Shown here one piece after another: positions 28,605-37,659 of a stretch of DNA of 46,449 nt. The translations under genes were made by a program, and so were the position numbers. The notes below the pieces were generated by a model, which did no database searches, had not been told where the DNA came from, and saw nothing but the letters and a program-made list of their open reading frames with translations. The stretch's first letter is position 1, and every line of letters begins with the position of its first letter. The DNA is taken from the IMG/VR virus record IMGVR_UViG_3300021440_000039, positions 1 through 46,449 of that record; one strand, 5' to 3'. Source of the stretch: a virus.

Positions 28605-29036
28605 ATGAGTCGTATTGATGACGGCTTTGCCACGACGATGAGTTTCGCCTTGTCGCCGACGGTGAAGTTTTGGGAAAAGGAGGTCACGCCTCCGAGCATC
28701 GCAGGTGACGGCGCGAACGACACCACCACCATGCGGAACATCGCGTGGCGGACGAAGGCCCCGAAGAAGCTGAAGAGCTTGGGCGAGGCCAAGTTGTCGG
28801 CCGCGTACGATCCCGCCGTGTACGAGGACATCTTGGACATGATCCAAGTCAACCAGGCGATCACCATCAACTTCCCCGATGGTTCGACCTATACGTTCTA
28901 CGGGTGGATCGACGAGTTCGCCCCGGGCGCCGTGAAGGAAGGAGCCCAGCCGACCGCCGACATCAAGGTGATCTGCTCCAACCAGAACGAGTCCGGAGAG
29001 GAGACCGAGCCCCAATACACGGCCGCGAGCGTCTAA
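28605..29036 (+). CDS. Major tail tube protein
   Basis: 143 aa behind AAGAAAGGACAGACTACC, a good Shine-Dalgarno. The protein is beta-rich with T-T-T-M-R-N-I-A-W-R-T-K-A-P-K-K-L-K, G-E-A-K-L-S-A-A-Y-D-P-A and I-T-I-N-F-P-D-G-S-T-Y-T-F-Y-G-W-I-D-E-F-A-P-G (in pieces), matching lambda gpV-like tube proteins of siphophages (W.tk....l...g...f.v.yd...........n......f.pdg....f.g.l..f.p). Strongly expressed, followed by a large hairpin. Confidence 0.8.
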   Translation: MSRIDDGFATTMSFALSPTVKFWEKEVTPPSIAGDGANDTTTMRNIAWRTKAPKKLKSLGEAKLSAAYDPAVYEDILDMIQVNQAITINFPDGSTYTFYGWIDEFAPGAVKEGAQPTADIKVICSNQNESGEETEPQYTAASV

Positions 29037-29055
29037 GCCCGCCCTTCCCCTTCCA

Positions 29056-29096
29056 CGTTCCTCCCCTGTAAGGACCCCTACTGCGGGGGAGGAACG
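29056..29096 (+). terminator. 11-bp perfect hairpin after the tail tube gene
   Basis: CGTTCCTCCCC (29056-29066) pairs with GGGGAGGAACG (29086-29096), 19-nt loop. A short T-run (TGTTTTCC) follows about ten bases later, so it acts as a terminator or partial attenuator separating tube from chaperone genes. Confidence 0.7.
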
Positions 29097-29150
29097 CTCG
29101 GAAGGCTGTTTTCCGTAGCAACCAACACACACCAAATACCGCATACCGCT

Positions 29151-29513
29151 ATGAATTCGCTCATTCCGCTCAGCTATGATCTCAACGTCTCCATCGTCCC
29201 CGTCACCATCGCCGGCAAGTCCTACCAAATCCGGGAGATGTCCGGACTGTCCCGCGACAAATACCAGGACGACGTCCAAACCCGCTTCGCATTCGACGAC
29301 AAGAACCTTCCGACCCGAATCATCAAGCATGAGGGCATGAAGGCCCTCCTGATCAGCCTGTGTCTGTTCGACGAGTCGGGCGCCGCTGTCCCGATCTCCA
29401 CGATTCAGACCTGGCCCTCCAAGGTCGTGGACGGCTTGTTTGCCGAGTGCTCGAAGCTCAATACCCTGAACAAGACTCAGGGCGAGAACGAAGCCGCTGC
29501 AAAAAACGGCTGA
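29151..29513 (+). CDS. Tail assembly chaperone (gpG-like)
   Basis: 120 aa. It occupies the gpG slot between tube and tape measure. The helical, charged protein (EMSGLSRDKYQDDVQTRF..., KALLISLCLFDESGA) ends Q-G-E-N-E-A-A-A-K-N-G. Just before its stop is a canonical -1 slippery site (A AAA AAC, 29501-29507). Ribosomes that slip make the longer gpGT-like fusion. Such chaperones coat the tape measure before tube assembly and are not in the virion. Confidence 0.85.
   Translation: MNSLIPLSYDLNVSIVPVTIAGKSYQIREMSGLSRDKYQDDVQTRFAFDDKNLPTRIIKHEGMKALLISLCLFDESGAAVPISTIQTWPSKVVDGLFAECSKLNTLNKTQGENEAAAKNG
29501..29507 (+). promoter_or_regulatory. -1 ribosomal frameshift site A AAA AAC
   Basis: The heptamer is in the right phase (GCA AAA AAC) for tandem slippage. 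After a shift the frame reads R-L-K-G-D-R-M-R-W and stays open to 29905. Downstream, AGGTGGA (29528-29534) and TCCACCT (29547-29553) can pair, forming a hairpin about 20 nt after the site. Confidence 0.85.
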
Positions 29514-29905
29514 AGGGAGACCGCATGAGGTGGATGGCTTTGGCCTTCCACCTCCGGCTCCCAGTTCAGGTCGTCAAGGCGACCACAACGGTCCGTGAGT
29601 TCTACGAGTGGTCGGTGTTCCTACGGGAGCACCAAACGAGGGAAGATTTCTACTGGGCTCAAATAGCTGCTGAGATTTGCAAGACACGGGTCAAAGACCC
29701 CAGCGCCGTAAAGATCGAACATTTCCTCATCAAATTCAAAGAGCCGGACGGCAAGGACCCGCACTTCGATCCTCGAAAGCTCAGTCCGGAAGAACAGAAG
29801 GCCTACAGGAAGAAACTGTCCGAGCAGGGGCTTGCTGTTTGGAAGGGGATTGCCAAGTCCGCAAAACACCGCGTCAAACCGAGTAGCAAAAAGGAAACCA
29901 AATGA
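29507..29905 (+). CDS. Frameshift extension of the tail chaperone (gpT-like part of gpGT)
   Basis: 132 aa read only after the -1 shift; no need for its own start. Joined to the 119 aa upstream it gives a 251-aa fusion. The domain contains R-W-M-A-L-A-F-H-L-R-L-P-V, F-Y-E-W-S-V-F-L-R-E and E-D-F-Y-W-A-Q-I-A-A-E, matching T-domains that bind the tape measure (W..la..lg......ls..e..ew.af....p......a.iaa.......). It ends with a basic tail. Overlaps the tape measure gene by ATGA. Confidence 0.8.
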   Translation, partial: RLKGDRMRWMALAFHLRLPVQVVKATTTVREFYEWSVFLREHQTREDFYWAQIAAEICKTRVKDPSAVKIEHFLIKFKEPDGKDPHFDPRKLSPEEQKAYRKKLSEQGLAVWKGIAKSAKHRVKPSSKKETK

Positions 29906-32826
29906 GCGACATTGCAATGGGGGCCTTGGTTGTGGAGCTCCGAGCCCAATCGGGCCAGCTGCTGGCGGAGTTCTCGAAGGCGGCGCAGGCCGTCACGGTA
30001 TCGACCTCGTCGATGTCGGCTCGACTGGGGGCCTTTGAAAAGGGCCTCTCGATTGTGGCAGCAGCCGGGGCGGCGGCGGTGGCGGGTCTCGCCGCTGCCT
30101 CCATTCGGGAGTTTACGAAGTTCGACGATGCGATGCTCAAGTCGCTCGCGAACATGCGGGACGTCTCCGACCAGATGAAGGGCGAGTTGGCAGCCGCCGC
30201 CCGTGAGTTCTCCATCCAGCAAGGGGAGAGTGCCGACGACATCGCCGCCTCCTATTTGACGATGTCGAAAGCGGGACTGTCCGCGGCCGAAAGCATCCAA
30301 GCCTTGTCCACGGTGGAGGCTTACGGGCAGGTGACGGACCTGTCCATGAACGAGTCCTCGAAGGCGTTGCTCCAAACGATGCGCTCGCTGGGCATTGCTT
30401 CCGGGGACACGGCGGAGAAGATGCAGAACATGCAGCGCGTCTCCGACGTCATCATCGAAGCTTCCCAGCGGAGCTCCGCCTCCTTCGAAGAGCTTACTGC
30501 TTCCCTGCAAGGCAAGTTTGGCGTGGCTCTCCGCAGCACCAACACCTCCATCGAGCAAGGGGTGGCGTCCCTGATGGCGTTGAGCGACGCCGGCATCAAG
30601 GGCGGCATGGCCGGACAGATGATGGCCATCGTGTTCAAGGAGCTCCAGTCGAACGCGATTTCCAACAAGGAGGCGTGGGATCAGTTCGGGGTCTCGGCTT
30701 ACGACGCCCAAGGCAAACTCCGCCCGCTTGCTGACATCGTCGACCAACTGGACGGTGTGTTGGCTTCTGCTTCGGACGAGCAGAAGAAGATGACGCTCGA
30801 GATGCTGGGCTTCAGCAATCGATCGGTAGAGGCGATCCAAGCCCTGCTCGGTACGAGCGACAAACTCCGTGAGTACCAAGGCGAGCTCGAGAAGAGCAAC
30901 GGAGTGACCAAGCGAACCGCGGACGTCTTGGAGACTTCCCTCGGGGAATCGTTCAAGAAGATGTCGGCCGCGGTGTCGGAGATCCTGCGTCTGTTCGGGG
31001 AGGAATTGGACCCGCTGGTCCGCTCCTTCACCACGCTCTTCCGTGACGCGGCAACGGGCACGGGACAGTGGAAGGGTGAGGTCCACGAATTGGCGGTGGG
31101 CTTCAAAGACGGGTTGGTCTTCGCGATCAAAGCCGCGATGGAGGTGGTGCGCGGCTGGCACTTCATCATCAAAGCAGGGCAGGTGGTGTTCGCCCAGTTC
31201 TACGAGATCACCTTGCGTGGGGTGAACCTGCTGGTGCAGGGGTTCAAGAAATACACCGAGACGCTGATCGAGAACTACAATTCCTTCGTCCGTGTAAACA
31301 ACGCGGTGGCCCGCTTCCACCCGGGAGTGATGAAGCTCACGGAGCTCAACACCCCACAGTGGCTTACTGATGTGGCCAACGCCACGCAGGGCTATGCAGC
31401 CGCGGCTTCGGAAGCCACCCGGCAGACGACCGAGGAGCTCAACGCCTTCATCCAAAGCAAGGCGGCTTCTGAGCTCTTGGCCGAGCAACTGAAGAAAGAG
31501 GAAGCTGAGAAGGTCCGCCGTGCAGAGGAGTCGAAGCGTTTGGCCGAGGAGCAGGCAAAGGCCGCCGGGATGGCGTCGGACTCCGCCGTCAAGGAAGCCG
31601 CCACCTTGAAGAAGGTGAACGAGGAGCTCTCCAAGTTCTTTGCCCAGCTGGACAAACACGACATCAAGAAATACACCTCGGTCTCTCCGGAAGTCGTGAA
31701 GCTGAAAATGGCAATCCAGGATCCGTGGATTGCTGGTCAGAAGGAGCTCAAGAAGTACCAGGAGATGCTCAAGAACGGAGCCATCTCCCAGGAGGAGTTC
31801 AATCGGGCGCTCCACTCCCTCAATCTCAAGGGCGAGTTGGCGGACCCGTTTGAGGAGGCCCGCTTCAAGCTGGAGCAATACAACCGATCGCTTCGTGACG
31901 GCGTGGTCACCTACCAGGAATATGTGAACGGGGTGAACACGGCGCTGGCCCAAATGAACCCCGAGCTCTTCGGGGCCAAAACGATCGGGCCTGGAGCGAA
32001 CCAGATCACCAGTCTCCCCGCCAACTATTCCTCGGGAATGGGCGAGGTGGACGAGCTCACGGCGATGATGCAGAAGGAGCAGGCTCTGCAGGAGAGCTAC
32101 GATCGACAGAAATCGATGCTCCAGGAGATGACCACTTATTCAGTCCAGCAAGAGCGCGACCGAATCAAGTCCCTCGAGGTTCTCGACGCCAACTACCTGA
32201 AGCAGAAGGAATCCTTCGAGCGGCAACGGATGACCTTCATGCTCACCACCGCCTCCAGTTCCTTCGACCAGATGGCAGCAGTAATGAAGGACGGATTCGG
32301 TGAGCAGAGCGGAGCCTACAAGGCCGCGTTCGCGATCTCGAAGGCGTTTGCCATTGCCGACGCCAGCGTCAAGATCGGGCAAGGCATTGCGGCAGCGGCC
32401 TCCCTCCCCTTCCCCGCCAATATCGGGGCGATGGCTTCTGTCGTGTCGGCCACTGCCAGCTTGATCTCCAACATCAGTTCCGTGGTGCTGTCCTTTGAGG
32501 GCGGTGGCAATACTCCGAGTGGTCCGCGTTCGGGCGGTGTCGACGGACGCGGCGGCTTCTTCGCGATCATGCATCCGGACGAGACCGTGATCGACAACAC
32601 CCGAACCACCAACCGGGGCGGGGACACCCAGGTCAACGTGCTCAACTACGGAGACAACGACATCACCACCCAGACCCGCACGCGCGGGGACGGCACCAAG
32701 ATGATCGATCTCATCGTGGAAAAGTCCGTGAGCCGCCTCACGGCCGACATCAACCAAGGGAAGGGTGTCTTCCCCCGCGCAATGCAGAGCGCCTATCCCA
32801 ACTTGGTCCGCAAGGGCGGACGCTAA
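29902..32826 (+). CDS. Tape measure protein
   Basis: 974 aa, the longest gene apart from the tail-tip gene. It starts A-M-G-A-L-V-V-E-L-R-A-Q-S-G-Q-L-L-A-E-F-S-K-A (in pieces), the usual opening of tape measures, with a hydrophobic segment (LSIVAAAGAAAVAGLAA, about 50-66). Then follows a TP901-type core (AAAREFSIQQGESADDIA...SYLTMSKAGLSA...EQGVASLMALSDAG), long coiled coils (480-560) and C-terminal hydrophobic helices (about 815-865). The length predicts a tail of about 140-150 nm if 1.5 angstrom per residue is used. ATGA overlap with the chaperone. Confidence 0.92.
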   Translation: MSDIAMGALVVELRAQSGQLLAEFSKAAQAVTVSTSSMSARLGAFEKGLSIVAAAGAAAVAGLAAASIREFTKFDDAMLKSLANMRDVSDQMKGELAAAAREFSIQQGESADDIAASYLTMSKAGLSAAESIQALSTVEAYGQVTDLSMNESSKALLQTMRSLGIASGDTAEKMQNMQRVSDVIIEASQRSSASFEELTASLQGKFGVALRSTNTSIEQGVASLMALSDAGIKGGMAGQMMAIVFKELQSNAISNKEAWDQFGVSAYDAQGKLRPLADIVDQLDGVLASASDEQKKMTLEMLGFSNRSVEAIQALLGTSDKLREYQGELEKSNGVTKRTADVLETSLGESFKKMSAAVSEILRLFGEELDPLVRSFTTLFRDAATGTGQWKGEVHELAVGFKDGLVFAIKAAMEVVRGWHFIIKAGQVVFAQFYEITLRGVNLLVQGFKKYTETLIENYNSFVRVNNAVARFHPGVMKLTELNTPQWLTDVANATQGYAAAASEATRQTTEELNAFIQSKAASELLAEQLKKEEAEKVRRAEESKRLAEEQAKAAGMASDSAVKEAATLKKVNEELSKFFAQLDKHDIKKYTSVSPEVVKLKMAIQDPWIAGQKELKKYQEMLKNGAISQEEFNRALHSLNLKGELADPFEEARFKLEQYNRSLRDGVVTYQEYVNGVNTALAQMNPELFGAKTIGPGANQITSLPANYSSGMGEVDELTAMMQKEQALQESYDRQKSMLQEMTTYSVQQERDRIKSLEVLDANYLKQKESFERQRMTFMLTTASSSFDQMAAVMKDGFGEQSGAYKAAFAISKAFAIADASVKIGQGIAAAASLPFPANIGAMASVVSATASLISNISSVVLSFEGGGNTPSGPRSGGVDGRGGFFAIMHPDETVIDNTRTTNRGGDTQVNVLNYGDNDITTQTRTRGDGTKMIDLIVEKSVSRLTADINQGKGVFPRAMQSAYPNLVRKGGR

Positions 32827-32838
32827 ACAACACCGACC

Positions 32839-33243
32839 ATGGAAACTTGGCCTTCCCACGCTCTCCCCGATCCCTCCGAGCAATACGGCATGGAGGTGAG
32901 CCCCTCCGTGATCCGTACGGAGATGGACTCCGGGTTCCAACGGCAACGCAAACGGTTCACCCAAGAGATGCGAAGCTTTGCGGTGACCTTCTCCTTCACA
33001 CCGGACCAGTTCGCCATCTTCCAAGCCTGGTGGAAGTATAGAGTGTCCTCCGGTGCGGACTGGTTCCTGATGGAGGTCGATATTGGCGGCAGTCGTACTA
33101 CGCGACAGGTCCGATTTTCCACCCCCTTCTCCAGCGCCTACGGTGGTGGCCGTTGGAAGGTGAAGAGCGTCCTCGAGACGCAGAACGTCGCCCCGATGTC
33201 CGAGGGACAGCTGGATGCAGCGATCGGAGGTACTTCCGCATGA
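32839..33243 (+). CDS. Minor tail protein, tail tip
   Basis: 134 aa behind ACAACACCGACC. Short beta protein: W-P-S-H-A-L-P-D-P, F-T-Q-E-M-R-S-F-A-V-T-F-S-F-T-P-D-Q-F-A-I-F-Q-A-W-W (in pieces), and G-A-D-W-F-L-M-E. The strand-turn-strand plus F-x-x-F-x-x-W-W pattern is typical of small tail-tip proteins located between the tape measure and DUF1833 gene (gpM-like position). ATGA overlap downstream. Confidence 0.65.
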   Translation: METWPSHALPDPSEQYGMEVSPSVIRTEMDSGFQRQRKRFTQEMRSFAVTFSFTPDQFAIFQAWWKYRVSSGADWFLMEVDIGGSRTTRQVRFSTPFSSAYGGGRWKVKSVLETQNVAPMSEGQLDAAIGGTSA

Positions 33244-33743
33244 GCTCCTTGAGCGAAGCCCTACAGGAGGCCTACGCTTGCTCCCCGAGCAACGTATCGG
33301 ACCTCCACACGTTGGAAATCTCCCACCCCTCGATTGAGGGGAAAATCTATCTGGTGCAGAACAACGTCGATTTGAACCTCCGCTTGGAGGACGGATCGTG
33401 GCACCTGTTTGAGGCCGCGTCGTTTGATCTGGTCCTTCCGGAAAAGTCCGACGAGGGCATCCAAGACATCAACCTCAAGATTGCCAATATCGATCGGCGT
33501 GTCTCCGACTTCCTAGATCAGGCGTCCAACTTCAAGACCAAGGTAGTGTGCAAATATCGCCCCTACCTCTCGAACGATCTGAGCACCCCGCAGATGGACC
33601 CGCCGTTGATGCTCACGCTGACCGATGTCGTGTCTACCATCTACGACGTCACGGCCAAAGCCTCCTTTGCGGATCTGGTCAACTGTGCCTTCCCCAAAGA
33701 GATCTACTCCCGCCTCATGTTCCCCTCGTTGGGTGGAGGCTGA
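33240..33743 (+). CDS. Minor tail protein, DUF1833-like
   Basis: 167 aa; ATG overlaps the upstream stop. The pattern A-L-Q-E-A-Y-A-C-S-P-S then L-H-T-L-E-I-S-H-P-S and V-Q-N-N-V-D...F-E-A-A-S-F-D-L-V-L-P-E-K and I-A-N-I-D-R-R-V...V-V-C-K-Y-R-P-Y is the DUF1833 signature, the non-lambda counterpart of gpL. The gene is expected to form part of the tail tip. Confidence 0.8.
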   Translation: MSSLSEALQEAYACSPSNVSDLHTLEISHPSIEGKIYLVQNNVDLNLRLEDGSWHLFEAASFDLVLPEKSDEGIQDINLKIANIDRRVSDFLDQASNFKTKVVCKYRPYLSNDLSTPQMDPPLMLTLTDVVSTIYDVTAKASFADLVNCAFPKEIYSRLMFPSLGGG

Positions 33744-33748
33744 TCCCG

Positions 33749-34198
33749 ATGACGACCACCGCACAGCACTGGGCTCTCCCCTACTTGGGGCGTCCTTGGA
33801 TTTCCGGGGCGAGAGGGCCAGACTCTTTCGACTGCTGGGGGTTCCTCCGTTGGATCTATCGGGAGCGGTACAACCTCGAGATCCCGTCCTTTGTCGGAGT
33901 AGATGCTGAGGATCACTTGGCCGTGCGCAGACTCATGCTAGACGGAGAGCGTTCCGCGCGTGATTCATGGCCCGACTGGGTACAGACATCGGACCCCGTA
34001 GAAGGCTGCGCCGTGGCTCTCGGACGCTTTGAGTATTTGTTCCACGTCGGTATCTACATTGAACTCCCAGAGGGTGGTCGAGTTCTACATTGCAAGAAAC
34101 CTATCGGGGTCCTACATCAGTCCTTGGCCCAACTGCGATCCGAAGGACTCAGCCGCTTCGTCTTCTACCGCCATGCCTCACACTGCGCACATCGTTGA
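33749..34198 (+). CDS. NlpC/P60-type tail peptidase (gpK-like)
   Basis: 149 aa. Catalytic Cys in D-S-F-D-C-W-G-F-L-R-W and His in Y-L-F-H-V-G-I-Y-I, as in NlpC/P60 cysteine peptidases at tail tips, which cut peptidoglycan during DNA entry. The start ATG 33749 is five bases after the upstream stop. Its end overlaps the gpJ-like gene by 26 nt in another frame. Confidence 0.85.
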   Translation: MTTTAQHWALPYLGRPWISGARGPDSFDCWGFLRWIYRERYNLEIPSFVGVDAEDHLAVRRLMLDGERSARDSWPDWVQTSDPVEGCAVALGRFEYLFHVGIYIELPEGGRVLHCKKPIGVLHQSLAQLRSEGLSRFVFYRHASHCAHR

Positions 34199-37100
34199 GT
34201 GTCTCAATCCGTTCAAACCGTTTAGTGATCCGAAGAAACACCAGGTCCCGGCCGGCACGGTTTTGCGGGATTGGCTGAAGACTCGGTTCCCCGGTTTTGT
34301 AGAGTTCGAACGGCCCACCATTTGTGTTTACAATGGTGATTACCTTCTCCGCAAGGACTGGGACCGAGTCCTGCAGGACGGGGACATCGTAGGTTTCGTC
34401 GCCCAGCCCGGAGGTCCGCTTCTCCCTTATGTGTGGTACGCTTTGATCTCGATTGTGATCGGGGTGGGCATTGCTCTGCTGATGCCGAAGCCCGGAATGC
34501 AGACGAATGATTCCGATACCATCTACACGATTCGGGGTCAGCAGAACCGCGTCCGTTTGGGCGAACCCGTTGAAGTTCCCTATGGTCGGTGTCGTCTCTA
34601 TCCGTCCTACGGAGCCCTACCCTACAACCGTTTCGAGGGGAATGATCAATATCAGTATTCGCTCTTCTGCTTGGGCCAAGGCGAGTACGATATCGACGAG
34701 ATCCAAATCGAAGACACCCCTATTGGAAATTTCCAAGACGTCACTTACGTTGTCTATGGTCCCAATCAGCCGGTTACTCTTTTTGACGACAATGTGGTCA
34801 CCTCTGTGGAGGTTTCCGATATTGAGCTTTTTGGTACGAACGAGACAGAGTACGTTCAATGGGTTGGTCCGTTTGTGGTGAACGAGTCCGGAACCACCAT
34901 CACTCGGATTGAGCTGGATTTCTCGATGCCACTCGGTCTCAATCACATCACCGACAAGGGCAAGGTTCGTACAGGAGAAATGGCTGTCTCGGTCGAATTT
35001 CGATCCATAGATAACTCGGGGACTCCTACGAGCGATTGGGCTTCTCTTTACACCCGAGCCTGGAGCATGGCTACCACGAAGGCTCAGCGCTCTACTGCGT
35101 CAGTCATCGTGCCTTCTGGTCGCTATCAGGTGCGGGTTAGTCGTACCAGCGCCAAGGATGAGGACAACGGTTCTGCCCAGATGCTGCTCTGGTCGGCATT
35201 GCGCGGGTATAAACCTTCCGTGCGCGACTACGGAGACAAAACGATGTTGGCCGTAAAGATGAAGGCCACCAACAACCTGAACGACCGTTCGGCGTTCCGA
35301 GTAAACGTGTGGGCCACCAGAAAACTCCCTATTTGGGATGCTTCCACCGGGTGGTCGGCACCGCAGGCCACTCGCAGCATCGTTTGGGCGTTTTGCGATG
35401 TCATCCGATCCTTGTACGGCGGCAACTTGGACTCCACATATCTCCCACTCACAGAGCTCCAAGAACAGGATGCTATCTACACAGCACAGGGACGGTATTT
35501 CGACTATATCTTCGACACTCGCATCACAGTGTGGGAAGCCTTGAGGCTCATTGCTCGTATTGGTAGGGCCGTACCAATGATCGAGGGCAGTCAGATCAAA
35601 CTCATTCGAGATACCGTAAAGACTCTCCCCGAGTGTCTGTTCAACCAGAACAACATCGTCAAAGACTCCTTTTCCTGGAATACGATGCTTCCGAAAGATG
35701 GAGACTATGATGGGGTTCTCGTGCGCTATACCGACCCCAACGATTTCCTCCCCCGTGAGATCAAATGCCTGCTGGGCGACGACGGTACCGCGATTGCGGC
35801 TCCTCGAGGAAGTGAACACCCCGACGATGACATCGGTGACAATCTTGAGCCTCTCGACCTCTTGGGCTGCACTGATCCTGACTGGGCTTTTCGAGAGGGA
35901 ATGTACCATCGGCGCTGTGTTGTTTCCCGTCGGCAGTCAGCCAAATGGAAGACCGGATTGGAAGGACACATTCCGAGATTCGGTACCATGGTGGGTGTTT
36001 CGCACGACGGACCCCGTTGGGGCTCTGGCGGTACCGTTGTTTTAGTAGCTGAGGACAATCGAACCCTCACCTTGTCGGAGCCTGCCGTTTTCAGCACAGG
36101 AGCACACTGCATTGCCATTCGGACCCGCAATGGACTAAACACAGGTCCACTGGTGTGCACAGCTGGGGAGGATGAGTTCCATGTAGTGCTCGCGGCCGAT
36201 CTTCCGGAAGACGTTCTACTCTCCGACGAGACTGAGAATCCGGTGTACCTGTTTGGGAAGTCGACACTGGGCGGCAGCACCGGATGGACCAAGAACTTGA
36301 TTGTGAGTCGTATCACTCCAGACTCCGACAATACGGTGGCCCTCGAAGCTGTCCTCTATGACGCCTCCGTTTTCACGGATGACGGGGCTTTCGCACCGGA
36401 GATCCCCGACCACGATACCAATCCAACCCCTCCGGATATTCCCACTCTCGATTGCTCCTCGGTTCAAGTTGCCTGGTTGCCGGGGAGCAATACAGAGGGG
36501 ATCGTTTCGTGGGCTCCGGCCTACGGGGCTCGGCGGTACGAGCTCCAGAAGTCGGTGGATTCCGGAACCTCTTGGTCAGATCTGGCCTCCACCGAATCAA
36601 CCTCGGTGGTGATCCCCATGAATGAGGGAGTGTTCTTGCTCCGGATTAGAGCCTTAGGTATTGGCGCCGGTACTTGGTGTGTCTCCGAGCGCGACTTCAC
36701 AGAACCAGCAGATCCGTGGACGACTGATAGCATACCTGTGGGGGGTGATTTCTCGGATCTGGACAACGGCTTAGCCTTGGAACCGTTGACCCCATCAATA
36801 GAGTACAGGACCCGCAGTGGGCAAGCAGGGCTGCTCGGGTACTCCGTTTATGACGGTATGCTTAACGGATCTCCCACGAACCACGCCACGACTCCTCCAA
36901 CTCTGTATCGTAAGCGCACGCTTGGTGGTGGGTTGAACTGGTATATCAACGACGGAATGGGTGGGGTATCCAGTGGGCAGAGCCGGGCAGGTGGCGTTGT
37001 TGGCTGGGAAGCAGACGGCACCCCTTTATCCGGGGGGATGGTGGACGGGGAGCCGGCTGACCATGTTGTCTCGGGCAACTATGGTTGGGCGCAAGACTAC

Positions 37101-37658
37101 GCCACGGCGTCGTTTGCGCATTCGTCTGGTCTTTCTGCATTCTTCGCCTTTACTAAGACAGCAGGGCTGCCCTCGGGCAACTCAATGTTGTACGATTCCG
37201 GCTACTACGTCCCGGTTGGCACAATGGAGTGGACATCGAATTGGGGGACACCCGCGCACATCACCGCTACGGGAATGCTCACAGAAAGTCTGTCGGAGCC
37301 GGACACCACCGATGCCGCTGTCGCCCGGTTTCTCACCAACGTAGGGTGGTTGGAGTGGTCGACTACCCCAGCGGCGTCATGGCAGGAAGTGCGGGCTGGC
37401 AGCGCCGTCGAGTTCGATGTCGTCTGTGTAGAACATCGTGCCACTGCGATAAATGCGGTTCCTGACTACCTATATGAGGTGACCGACACATATGAGACAT
37501 GCCCCGATGGCTCCTCCACATGGACGGAGGAGGCCCCGATTGTTCGTTACATCCAATCGAACTCATCCGGTGTTTTGGAGGTTCCGGCAGTGCAGATCGA
37601 GCTAACTGAGGGAGTTTCTCGCCGGCTCAAGAGCACAACCATTGTCCCCCTTATCTAA
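34173..37658 (+). CDS. gpJ-like tail tip/host specificity protein with fused N-terminal gpI-like part
   Basis: 1161 aa. Residues 1-80 form a small ubiquitin-like domain (ICVYNGDYLLR...LQDGDIVGFVAQPGG) followed by a membrane-like helix LLPYVWYALISIVIGVGIAL (83-102); this resembles gpI of lambda fused to gpJ. After 110 come the baseplate-hub domains (G-Q-Q-N-R-V-R-L-G-E-P-V-E-V-P-Y-G-R, in pieces), a fibronectin type III-like domain (about 750-850) and a long beta-rich end. The protein closes the tail and binds the receptor or fibres. Start chosen at 34173 because an earlier one lies inside the peptidase gene. Confidence 0.85.
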   Translation: MPHTAHIVECLNPFKPFSDPKKHQVPAGTVLRDWLKTRFPGFVEFERPTICVYNGDYLLRKDWDRVLQDGDIVGFVAQPGGPLLPYVWYALISIVIGVGIALLMPKPGMQTNDSDTIYTIRGQQNRVRLGEPVEVPYGRCRLYPSYGALPYNRFEGNDQYQYSLFCLGQGEYDIDEIQIEDTPIGNFQDVTYVVYGPNQPVTLFDDNVVTSVEVSDIELFGTNETEYVQWVGPFVVNESGTTITRIELDFSMPLGLNHITDKGKVRTGEMAVSVEFRSIDNSGTPTSDWASLYTRAWSMATTKAQRSTASVIVPSGRYQVRVSRTSAKDEDNGSAQMLLWSALRGYKPSVRDYGDKTMLAVKMKATNNLNDRSAFRVNVWATRKLPIWDASTGWSAPQATRSIVWAFCDVIRSLYGGNLDSTYLPLTELQEQDAIYTAQGRYFDYIFDTRITVWEALRLIARIGRAVPMIEGSQIKLIRDTVKTLPECLFNQNNIVKDSFSWNTMLPKDGDYDGVLVRYTDPNDFLPREIKCLLGDDGTAIAAPRGSEHPDDDIGDNLEPLDLLGCTDPDWAFREGMYHRRCVVSRRQSAKWKTGLEGHIPRFGTMVGVSHDGPRWGSGGTVVLVAEDNRTLTLSEPAVFSTGAHCIAIRTRNGLNTGPLVCTAGEDEFHVVLAADLPEDVLLSDETENPVYLFGKSTLGGSTGWTKNLIVSRITPDSDNTVALEAVLYDASVFTDDGAFAPEIPDHDTNPTPPDIPTLDCSSVQVAWLPGSNTEGIVSWAPAYGARRYELQKSVDSGTSWSDLASTESTSVVIPMNEGVFLLRIRALGIGAGTWCVSERDFTEPADPWTTDSIPVGGDFSDLDNGLALEPLTPSIEYRTRSGQAGLLGYSVYDGMLNGSPTNHATTPPTLYRKRTLGGGLNWYINDGMGGVSSGQSRAGGVVGWEADGTPLSGGMVDGEPADHVVSGNYGWAQDYATASFAHSSGLSAFFAFTKTAGLPSGNSMLYDSGYYVPVGTMEWTSNWGTPAHITATGMLTESLSEPDTTDAAVARFLTNVGWLEWSTTPAASWQEVRAGSAVEFDVVCVEHRATAINAVPDYLYEVTDTYETCPDGSSTWTEEAPIVRYIQSNSSGVLEVPAVQIELTEGVSRRLKSTTIVPLI

Positions 37659-37659
37659 C

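Noticed and set aside
29803-31953. 716-codon minus-strand frame opposite the tape measure gene
   Set aside because: His/Leu/Arg-rich antisense shadow of a strongly coding plus-strand gene.
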